NCBI GenBank assembly: GCA_902797005.1 | Contig: CADBRE010000026.1 | Coordinates: forward strand, 1-5,297 | DNA from: an uncultured Erysipelotrichaceae bacterium | GTDB lineage: Bacteria > Bacillota_I > Bacilli_A > RF39 > UBA660 | DNA length: 5,297 nt | Direction of reading: 5' to 3' | In this document: positions 1 to 4,967 of the stretch, piece by piece | Layout of the letters: each line of letters begins with the position of its first letter | Position numbering within the stretch: the first letter of the stretch is position 1 | Notes under the pieces: generated by a model | What the model was told of the DNA's origin: nothing | Seen by the model: the letters and a program-made list of their open reading frames with translations, nothing else | The model's database searches: none | Translations under genes and position numbers: made by a program

Positions 1-29
1 TCTTATATTATACAACAAGACATAATAAA

Positions 30-77
30 AACCTATAAAGCAGGTCTCTCTTTTTTTTAGAGTCCACTTTATAGGTT
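30..77. terminator. Long stem-loop, probable intrinsic terminator
   Basis: An 11-bp perfect outer stem pairs 30-40 (AACCTATAAAG) with 67-77 (CTTTATAGGTT). It continues, after a small bulge (41-42 against 66), into GG/CC pairs, a T-T mismatch and a CTCT/AGAG helix, closed by a loop (50-58) holding eight T. On the - strand the stem is followed at once by TTTTTATTATG, a good U-tract; on the + strand by the weaker ACATTTTATT. It therefore best fits a terminator for a gene outside the window reading leftwards, possibly bidirectional, and it insulates pduL. No gene can be supported in bases 1-29. A cis-regulatory leader for pduL is the alternative, but no known riboswitch family is recognised. Confidence 0.55.
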
Positions 78-122
78 ACATTTTATTAGATGTATCTATT
101 TCTTTATTATTATTCATTTTTT

Positions 123-131
123 TGATAAAAT
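123..131 (+). promoter_or_regulatory. Possible extended -10 promoter for pduL
   Basis: TG-A-TAAAAT (123-131) fits an extended -10 element (TGN followed by a TATAAT-like hexamer with one mismatch). No convincing -35 is seen about 17 bases upstream (TTTATT at 103-108). Transcription would start near base 138, at the ribosome binding site, giving a leader of only about 10 bases. In such AT-rich DNA this could be chance. Confidence 0.3.
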
Positions 132-137
132 AGTGTT

Positions 138-142
138 GGTGA
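138..142 (+). promoter_or_regulatory. pduL ribosome binding site (decides start)
   Basis: GGTGA matches the 3' half of the anti-Shine-Dalgarno complement (AGGAGGTGATC) and lies five bases before ATG 148. This is the same arrangement as the AGGTGA sites of the SGNH and mntP genes. It favours ATG 148 over the upstream in-frame GTG 133, TTG 136 and GTG 139, which precede or overlap the site. Confidence 0.6.
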
Positions 143-147
143 AGAAA

Positions 148-717
148 ATGAAAATTAGAGTTGGAGTTAGTAATAGACATGTTCATTTAAGTCCAGATGA
201 TTTTGAAAAACTTTTTGGAAATATTGATTTTTATAGTATTAGAGATTTATCACAAGGTGGAGAGTTTGCTTCTAATTTAACACTTACAATAAGAACAGAA
301 AAGGGAAGTATCGAGAATGTTAGAGTAGTTGGGCCCTTAAGAAATCATACGCAAGTAGAGATTAGCAAAACTGATGCTTATAAATTAAGAATTAATCCAC
401 CAGTTAAAATGAGCGGAGACTTTGATGGGGCTTTAGATATTATGTTAAGTTCTGGTATTGGTGAAGTTTTAGTCAAAGAAGCTTGTATACTAGCAAATAG
501 GCATATTCATTGTAAGACTAGTGAGCTATCTAAGTATAATTTATACGATGGTAAAGTTGTTAGGGTTAAAGTCCTAGGCCTTCGTGGTGGTATACTTGAT
601 AATGTAATTGTTAAAGCTAAAGAAAGTTTTAATTTAGAAATGCATATTGATACAGATGAAGCTAATGCATTTGGTTTAAATAATGGTGATTTAGTTGAAA
701 TATTGGAGGAAGAATAA
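148..717 (+). CDS. pduL: PduL-type phosphate acyltransferase (phosphotransacetylase)
   Basis: Predicted to interconvert acyl-CoA plus phosphate with acyl-phosphate plus CoA. In the absence of a microcompartment context this is most likely acetyl-CoA/acetyl-phosphate in the cytoplasm, feeding acetate kinase. The 189-residue product has the PduL signatures: SNRHVHLS near the N-terminus (H11, H13), GPLRNHTQVEIS with the conserved Arg (R65), ANRHIH in the second beta-barrel half (H119, H121), and MHIDTDEANA (H166). These histidines correspond to the metal-binding set of the family, which is unrelated to Pta. The protein begins directly with the first barrel and lacks the N-terminal encapsulation peptide of microcompartment PduL, so a housekeeping role is inferred. 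ATG 148 is chosen because GGTGA sits five bases upstream; in-frame GTG 133 would add five residues. The TAA stop shares its last base with the prfB ATG (TAATG), implying an operon with translational coupling. Substrate (acetyl or propionyl) cannot be decided from sequence. Confidence 0.92.
   Translation: MKIRVGVSNRHVHLSPDDFEKLFGNIDFYSIRDLSQGGEFASNLTLTIRTEKGSIENVRVVGPLRNHTQVEISKTDAYKLRINPPVKMSGDFDGALDIMLSSGIGEVLVKEACILANRHIHCKTSELSKYNLYDGKVVRVKVLGLRGGILDNVIVKAKESFNLEMHIDTDEANAFGLNNGDLVEILEEE
705..709 (+). promoter_or_regulatory. prfB ribosome binding site inside pduL
   Basis: GGAGG lies within the last codons of pduL, seven bases before ATG 717. This strong site shows that prfB initiates at 717 in the zero frame, upstream of the recoding site, and not at the in-frame GTG 766, which a simple ORF caller would pick for the main frame. 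Confidence 0.85.
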
Positions 718-1782
718 TGGATAAAGATGTTAAATTATTTTTAGAAAATGCAAAAAGTGAGTTAAGTGATTACAGGAGGTCACTTTGACTACGATAAGAA
801 AATAGAAGAAATCAGTTTAAGAGAGGAAGAATCTCAAAAGGAAGATTTTTGGAATAGAAAAGATTCTAGTGAGCTTTTATCTGAACTTGCTTCATTAAAG
901 AATAGTGTTAAATTATTTGAAGAAGTAAATAGTGATATTGAAGATCTTGAAGTTGCTATTGAACTAAATATTGAAGAGGAAATTAATGATTTAGTTAGTA
1001 AGATAGAAAAAAGTTTAGATAAACTAAAATTAAGCGTGTTATTAAATGGTGAGTTTGATAGTAATAATGCTTACATAGAAATACATAGTGGGGCAGGTGG
1101 AACAGAAAGTAACGACTGGGCTGATATGCTTAAGAGGATGTATTTAAGATTCTTTGAAAAGAATGGATACAAAGTTGATATTATTAGTGAACAACCAGGT
1201 GAAGAAGTTGGTATCAAAGGTATTATATTAAATGTTAAGAAAGAAAATGCTTTTGGTATGCTAAAAGGCGAAACTGGGGTTCATAGACTTGTTAGAATTA
1301 GTCCGTTTGACGCTAATAAGAGAAGGCATACTTCATTTGCTTCTGTACTTGTAACTCCTGAAATTAATACTAAAATTGAAGTAAATATAAAAGAAGAAGA
1401 CTTAAAAATAGATGTTTATAGAAGTAGTGGAGCAGGTGGGCAAAGTGTTAATACTACAGATTCTGCAGTTAGAATTACACATTTACCTACTGGAATAGTT
1501 GTTACTTGTCAAAATGAAAGAAGTCAGATAAAAAATAAAGAAAAGGCTATGGAGATTTTGAAGGGTAAGCTTTATTTGCTAGAGAAAGAGACTATAGATG
1601 AAAAAATTAACTCCTTAAAAGGAGCTGTTATGGATGTTAATTTTGGAAGTCAAATTAGGAATTATTTTCTAGAGCCTTATAAACTTGTTAAAGATTTAAG
1701 AACTGGATATGAAACAAGTGATGCTGATGGGGTGTTAGACGGAGATATAGAAGATTTTTTAGAAAGCTATTTAAAATATTAG
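717..1782 (+). CDS. prfB: Peptide chain release factor 2, programmed +1 frameshift
   Basis: Class I release factor that reads UAA and UGA in the ribosomal A site and triggers peptide hydrolysis. Translation starts at ATG 717 and runs 23 codons to an in-frame TGA (786-788). A +1 slip on CTT (783-785) skips T786 and resumes at GAC 787, giving a 354-residue protein, close to the usual RF2 length of about 365. The rest carries the RF2 hallmarks: the SPF tripeptide (residues 195-197) that reads UGA/UAA (RF1 has a PxT motif instead), HSGAGGTESNDWADML, and the catalytic GGQ loop (240-242) in SGAGGQSVNTTDSAVRITH. The GGQ glutamine is the target of PrmC, whose gene end lies at the right edge of this window. 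The gene overlaps pduL by one base and overlaps the convergent SGNH gene by four bases at their stops (own stop TAG). An in-frame GTG at 766 is an artefactual start that would skip the recoding site. Expression is expected to be autoregulated by RF2 level. Confidence 0.97.
774..789 (+). promoter_or_regulatory. RF2 programmed +1 frameshift (recoding) site
   Basis: The bases read AGG AGG TCA CTT TGA C: an internal Shine-Dalgarno-like AGGAGG (774-779), a three-base spacer, the slippery CTT (783-785), then the UGA stop followed by C, the poorest termination context. Spacing and order match the well-known bacterial site AGG GGG TAT CTT TGA C; here the internal Shine-Dalgarno is the even stronger AGGAGG. 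The downstream frame encodes all of RF2 from residue 24, so the shift is required for function. Low RF2 favours slippage, which restores RF2. Confidence 0.95.
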
Positions 1783-1795
1783 CTTTCTATTTTTT
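1760..1795 (+). terminator. Intrinsic terminator of pduL-prfB, inside coding ends
   Basis: A 10-bp perfect stem, TAGAAAGCTA (1760-1769) with TAGCTTTCTA (1780-1789), encloses a 10-base loop and is followed directly by six T (1790-1795). The left arm is made of the last prfB codons; the right arm begins with the prfB TAG and covers the last codons of the convergent gene. On the opposite strand the stem is followed by an A-run, so the terminator works only rightwards. The stem is AU-rich, so efficiency is uncertain. Confidence 0.75.
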
Positions 1796-2486
1796 CTATT
1801 ATTCTGTTTGCTATATAGGAATACCCTTCCAAAGATGGAAAAGCATTATTAGTTCTTGGTAAATATGAGCTATTATTAATAAATCCTTCATTAATATCTA
1901 CATAATGCACATTATCGGTTTCTAAATCATAAAACTTTTTGTCAATATAATCAAATAGGGCAGTTATACCTTCTTTATTATTTTCACTAATACTCATTGG
2001 GCTATAATAACCAATTATGTATATAGGGCTTTTAGTTAGTTTTTTTATTTCTTTAAGAAGGCTTTCTAAGTCTTTAAGCATATCATCTATAAATATATAG
2101 TTTTGTTTATTATTTATATTGTTGTTACTTCTAATTTTACTAAATAATTCTTCACTTCCTATTGATATTGTAATAATACTTGATTCTTTTATAAGTCTAG
2201 GCAAGTAATTTGATTCATTTTTAGTGTTTGTTATTAAAGATGTTAAATCTTTTATTCTTAAATCTTCATCGATATAATCTTTATTCATAGTTATATCTTG
2301 GTATTTGCTTTTTAAACTATCATAAACGTAGTCCACATATGAAGTGCTATATGTATCAAATGGGGTATGTCCTTTAGCTAAGGCATCTCCTAATGCTAAA
2401 TATGTGTACTTTTCTTTATATGTTAAGAAGTAGATAAGTATTAAAAGTGGCACTGCAAGAAAAAATATTATAAGTTTTTTCTTCAT
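1779..2486 (-). CDS. Membrane-anchored SGNH-fold protein, probable pseudoenzyme
   Basis: A 235-residue protein with a KKK start and one hydrophobic segment (about residues 5-22) and no lipobox cysteine. It is therefore an N-terminally anchored protein with an outside domain. The domain has the layout of SGNH/GDSL hydrolases: block I YLALGDALAKG (33-39), a block II-like DLRIKDL (75-81), block III ISIGSEELF (107-115) and a C-terminal FPSLEGYSYIA (216-226). Each catalytic position is changed: nucleophile Ser to Ala35, block II Gly probably to Asp75, oxyanion Asn to Glu112, and the DxxH pair to Asn213 and Phe216. Hydrolase activity is thus doubtful; a binding or scaffolding role is inferred. ATG 2486 is preferred over TTG 2513 because AGGTGA lies four bases upstream and TTG would overlap murA. 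It follows murA by 19 bases and is probably co-transcribed; its TAA overlaps the prfB TAG on the other strand. The reading frame is intact. Its partner is unknown. Confidence 0.8.
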   Translation of the reverse strand: MKKKLIIFFLAVPLLILIYFLTYKEKYTYLALGDALAKGHTPFDTYSTSYVDYVYDSLKSKYQDITMNKDYIDEDLRIKDLTSLITNTKNESNYLPRLIKESSIITISIGSEELFSKIRSNNNINNKQNYIFIDDMLKDLESLLKEIKKLTKSPIYIIGYYSPMSISENNKEGITALFDYIDKKFYDLETDNVHYVDINEGFINNSSYLPRTNNAFPSLEGYSYIANRIIEKIES

Positions 2487-2490
2487 GAAA

Positions 2491-2496
2491 TCACCT
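2491..2496 (-). promoter_or_regulatory. SGNH gene ribosome binding site (decides start)
   Basis: On the - strand AGGTGA precedes ATG 2486 by four bases, in the murA-SGNH gap. It supports the internal ATG over the TTG at 2513, which would add nine residues (MNKNIIGDF) ahead of the typical MKKK signal-anchor start. Confidence 0.7.
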
Positions 2497-2505
2497 ATAA
2501 TATTT

Positions 2506-3756
2506 TTATTCAATTATTTCTAAATTAGCACCAACTGCTGTTAGTTTTTCAACAATGTCTTCATATCCTCTTAATAATAAAGGAATGTTGTCTAAGATTG
2601 TTTCTCCTTTTGCTATCAAACCTGCTAGTACTAAAGCAGCACCTCCACGAAGATCTGGTATATATAGCTCTTTGCCTTCTAAATTAGTAGGGCCTTCAAT
2701 TGTTAGTAAATTACCATTTGCATCTGTTTTTGCACCCATTTCGTTTAATAATCCTGCGCTTACAAATCTAGATTCGTAAATAGTTTCTGTTATTGTACTT
2801 GTTCCTTCAGCCTGAGTTAATAGGACTGTAAATGTTTGCTGAACATCTGTTGGGAAGCCTGGAAATACTTGTGTAGTTACATTTGTCGCTTTGGGATGTT
2901 CACATTTTGATATTATTATTTCTCCATTTTTTACTATAAAGTCAGCGCCTACATCTTTAAGTTTAATAATCACCGCTTCTATATGATCTTTTATTATACC
3001 TTTTATATGTAAATCTTTACCAATTAAAGCACCTAAAATCACATATGTACTCGCTTCAATTCTGTCCGGGAATACTTCTGTTACACCATTATCTAAATTA
3101 TCGTTTCCATCTATTACAATAGTGCTTGTTCCTGCACCTGTTATATTGCATCCCATACTTATTAAGAATGAAGCTACATTTACTATTTCAGGTTCACGAG
3201 CTGCATTTTCTATTATTGTTTGTCCCTTAGCACCCGCTGCTGCTAACATTAAGTTTATAGTTGCGCCAACTGAAGCAAAATCTAAGTATATTCTCGTTCC
3301 TATTAGCTCATCTGCAGTGATTATGTATTTATTTTTAATTATTTCTACTTTCGCACCTAAAGCTTCAAATCCTTTTATGTGAAGGTCTATTGGTCTAGCA
3401 CCAATGTGGCAACCTCCAGGAAAAGATATTTCTACTTTTTTAAATCTTGCTAGTAATGTTCCCATGAAATAATAACTTGCACGCATTTGCTCGCTTAATT
3501 CTTCAGGAATTGGGGCATTTTTTAAGTTAGATGTATCTATCTCAATCATATCTTTATCTATTTTGCACTTGCAATTTAATACATCTAATATTTTTAATAA
3601 ATACTCTATATCTCTAATCTTAGGAACTTTAAATATAGTACTTTTTGTTTTTGATAGTAATGCAGCTGGCAAAAGAGCAACTGCACTGTTTTTTGCACCG
3701 CTTATGCTAATCGTGCCAGACAATGTATTACCACCTATTATTTTTAATCTAGGCAT
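2506..3756 (-). CDS. murA: UDP-N-acetylglucosamine 1-carboxyvinyltransferase
   Basis: Catalyses the first committed step of peptidoglycan synthesis: transfer of enolpyruvate from PEP to the 3-OH of UDP-GlcNAc in the cytoplasm. The 416-residue length is normal for MurA. Visible landmarks: SGAKNSAVALLPAALL with K22 and N23 of the PEP/UDP-GlcNAc site, MRASYY with R92, the catalytic loop PGGCHIGARP with Cys116 (the fosfomycin-target cysteine) and R121, FPTDVQQ with the catalytic Asp304, ITETIYESRF, PDLRGGAALVLAGL with R369, and RGYE with R395. Cys at 116 predicts fosfomycin sensitivity at the enzyme level. ATG 3756 is preceded by GGAGG with seven bases of spacing, and a near-consensus sigma-A promoter lies just upstream. 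It is followed by the SGNH-fold gene after 19 bases. Low-GC Gram-positives often have two MurA paralogues; which one this is cannot be decided here, although the neighbourhood recalls murAA of Bacillus subtilis. Confidence 0.97.
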   Translation of the reverse strand: MPRLKIIGGNTLSGTISISGAKNSAVALLPAALLSKTKSTIFKVPKIRDIEYLLKILDVLNCKCKIDKDMIEIDTSNLKNAPIPEELSEQMRASYYFMGTLLARFKKVEISFPGGCHIGARPIDLHIKGFEALGAKVEIIKNKYIITADELIGTRIYLDFASVGATINLMLAAAGAKGQTIIENAAREPEIVNVASFLISMGCNITGAGTSTIVIDGNDNLDNGVTEVFPDRIEASTYVILGALIGKDLHIKGIIKDHIEAVIIKLKDVGADFIVKNGEIIISKCEHPKATNVTTQVFPGFPTDVQQTFTVLLTQAEGTSTITETIYESRFVSAGLLNEMGAKTDANGNLLTIEGPTNLEGKELYIPDLRGGAALVLAGLIAKGETILDNIPLLLRGYEDIVEKLTAVGANLEIIE

Positions 3757-3789
3757 CTTGTTTCCTCCTTAAAAGACTTCTACAACTAA

Positions 3790-3818
3790 AATATAAAATA
3801 TATTTTTATGAAAGTCAA
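3790..3818 (-). promoter_or_regulatory. Sigma-A promoter of murA
   Basis: Reading the - strand: -35 TTGACT (3818-3813, five of six consensus), a 17-base spacer, and -10 TATATT (3795-3790, five of six). Transcription would begin near 3783, giving a leader of about 27 bases that contains the GGAGG site (3768-3764). The -35 lies about 10 bases past the mntP stop, so murA can be transcribed apart from the upstream genes. No clear terminator separates it from mntP, so read-through is also possible. Confidence 0.75.
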
Positions 3819-3827
3819 TTTTTTCAA

Positions 3828-4361
3828 CTAATGTTTACACAAAAAATAGATGATAACTGTAAACAGAATAACTATTCCAAAATATTTTGCTTGTTTTTCT
3901 GCTTTTATTGATAAGTACTTTCCTAATCTAAATCCTAAAAATGTGAATAGGGAACTTAAAAACGAAAAGATAATTGAAGCTAAATATATATTTTCTGTTA
4001 TATAATTTATTCCTATACCTAAGGAAAAGCTATCTATTGAAACTAATAAAGAAAAAATTAAAATGTTTAAAATTGAGAGATTGTATTCTGTTTTTTCTTC
4101 TTTTAGAGATCTGATCATTTCAATTAATATTAGGGTAAGAACTATTATAAGAACATATTTTGATTCGAAGCCTATGTATTCTCTAATAATTTTTCCTAGA
4201 ATATTACCTAAAAGTGGCATTATAAAGTGAAATGCACCAACTAATAGGGAAGTAAGGTATATCTTTCTTTTAGAAATGTTAAGAAGCCCATATGCTAGGG
4301 ATAGGGTAAAAGCATCCATACTTAATGATAATCCAATTATTATTAATGTTAATATTTGCAA
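3828..4361 (-). CDS. mntP: MntP-like manganese efflux pump
   Basis: A 177-residue, almost wholly hydrophobic protein with about six membrane segments in two repeated halves, as in the MntP/YebN family (formerly DUF204) that exports Mn(II). The halves carry the matching motifs SLSMDAFTLSLAYG (D16) and LVSIDSFSLGIG (D110), the conserved membrane aspartates of the family; the first repeat continues with GAFHFIMPLLGNILGK, as in MntP. The start is probably TTG 4361: AGGTGA lies five bases upstream, the same layout as pduL. GTG 4370 would add three residues but lies inside that Shine-Dalgarno. The TAG stop is followed by the murA promoter without an obvious terminator. The upstream neighbour spoIIR ends 27 bases before this start. 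mntP (ywlD) also lies near spoIIR in Bacillus subtilis (from memory), which supports the assignment. The related sporulation protein YtaF is the main alternative. No yybP-ykoY manganese riboswitch can fit in the short leader. Confidence 0.82.
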   Translation of the reverse strand: MQILTLIIIGLSLSMDAFTLSLAYGLLNISKRKIYLTSLLVGAFHFIMPLLGNILGKIIREYIGFESKYVLIIVLTLILIEMIRSLKEEKTEYNLSILNILIFSLLVSIDSFSLGIGINYITENIYLASIIFSFLSSLFTFLGFRLGKYLSIKAEKQAKYFGIVILFTVIIYFLCKH

Positions 4362-4363
4362 AA

Positions 4364-4390
4364 AAGTCACCTATTTAATTATAGTGACTT
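4364..4390 (-). promoter_or_regulatory. Hairpin over the mntP ribosome binding site
   Basis: On the - strand AAGTCAC (4390-4384) can pair with GTGACTT (4370-4364) across a 13-base loop. Six T (4365-4360) begin within the 3' arm and run into the TTG start. The 3' arm contains most of the mntP Shine-Dalgarno AGGTGA (4372-4367), so folding would hide it. The structure could act as a weak terminator after spoIIR (its TAA overlaps the 5' arm) or as a translational block. The loop holds a perfect TATAAT (4383-4378) that could also be a -10 box; the hexamer 17 bases upstream (TTCTTA) is a poor -35. The stem is only seven pairs, so a chance repeat is possible. Confidence 0.4.
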
Positions 4391-4919
4391 AGTTTCTTTT
4401 TAAGAACTTATTTATTATTTCAGATATGAAAAACTTGTATTCAATATCTTCTGATTCTTCAGCTTCTATCATACAAAGTGGTGGGAAAAGTACACACCAG
4501 TAATTATCTCCACTTGCATTTCCAATTTCTACAACCATTGATTCGTAGTTACCTTCAGGATATTTAACTCCTTTATATATCTTTTCTGGAAAGTAATTCA
4601 TGCCATATTTAACTTTATATGTTTTATCATAGTTATTTTCAATAAAAAGCGTGTCAATACTGCTTTCTACTTTAGGAATGCTTGATATTATGTTTTTTCT
4701 TGTTTCATCTATATTTTCCGATGTTTCTATTTCATTAATTACATTGCTAATACTTTCTTTTACCTTTTCTTTCATAAAGATATCTTCTATTGAATTACTA
4801 TTTGGTATTATTCTAAATCTAATTGATTCATTTGGCACGATTACATATTCATTAGTTTTACTATTTAGTGAAAACAATATTACAACTACTAAAGCTATAA
4901 ATATAAGGGCTTTTTTCAT
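4389..4919 (-). CDS. spoIIR: Stage II sporulation protein R
   Basis: In spore formers SpoIIR is made in the forespore under sigma-F, exported to the intermembrane space, and activates the protease SpoIIGA, which processes pro-sigma-E in the mother cell. The 176-residue product starts with MKK and a hydrophobic signal/anchor segment (about 3-18), then shows the family motifs: an IPNESIRFRIIPNSNSIED region (Bacillus-type IRLRILANSDS), YGMNYFPEKIY, YPEGNYESMVVEIG and the hallmark GDNYWCVLFPPLC. It is shorter than Bacillus subtilis SpoIIR (about 220 residues, from memory), with a reduced C-terminus, but all core motifs are intact. ATG 4919 is the only workable start, since a TAA codon directly precedes it. 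The Shine-Dalgarno is the upstream-shifted AGAAAGG (4939-4933), 13 bases from ATG and within or beside a hairpin. The gene lies between prmC and mntP, as in Bacilli. I could not identify a sigma-F promoter. It implies a sporulating or recently sporulating lineage. Confidence 0.93.
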   Translation of the reverse strand: MKKALIFIALVVVILFSLNSKTNEYVIVPNESIRFRIIPNSNSIEDIFMKEKVKESISNVINEIETSENIDETRKNIISSIPKVESSIDTLFIENNYDKTYKVKYGMNYFPEKIYKGVKYPEGNYESMVVEIGNASGDNYWCVLFPPLCMIEAEESEDIEYKFFISEIINKFLKRN

Positions 4920-4921
4920 TT

Positions 4922-4954
4922 AAAAAGACCAACCTTTCTAATTAATGTTGGTCT
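4922..4954 (-). terminator. Terminator-like hairpin between prmC and spoIIR
   Basis: Reading the - strand, AGACCAAC (4954-4947) pairs perfectly with GTTGGTCT (4933-4926) around a 13-base loop and is followed by TTTT (4925-4922), giving a five-U run with the last stem base. It starts 13 bases after the prmC stop, as expected for an intrinsic terminator. However, the spoIIR ATG lies only two bases beyond the U-run, and the likely spoIIR ribosome binding site (AGAAAGG) is in the loop and the edge of the 3' arm. It may be an attenuator rather than a full terminator. Confidence 0.6.
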
Positions 4955-4967
4955 AAATATTATTATT

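Noticed and set aside
7..12. TATAAT on the - strand (ATTATA on +) near the left edge as a divergent promoter
   Set aside because: The hexamer 17 bases upstream (TAGGTT) is a poor -35, and the gene it would serve lies outside the window.
86..99. 14-base repeat TTAGATGTATCTAT, also at 3527-3540
   Set aside because: One copy is intergenic and one lies within murA; an exact 14-base match is expected about once by chance in 5 kb of such AT-rich DNA.
766..786. GTG 766 as the start of prfB
   Set aside because: It would skip the recoding site. ATG 717 with GGAGG at 705-709 reads into a canonical CTT TGA C frameshift site, and the resulting 354-residue length fits RF2 better.
2555..2779. Open frame on the + strand opposite murA
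   Set aside because: Shadow of the murA coding sequence: low-complexity Ser/Pro-rich translation, no ribosome site, no recognisable family. The same applies to frames at 3122-3382 and 3563-3772.
3773..3827. Terminator or riboswitch between mntP and murA
   Set aside because: Only a 55-base gap with no stable inverted repeat; it is explained by the murA promoter and leader.
4651..4923. Hydrophobic open frame on the + strand opposite spoIIR
   Set aside because: Antisense of AT-rich coding DNA gives Ile/Leu/Phe-rich translations by composition. The real gene on the - strand has clear SpoIIR motifs.
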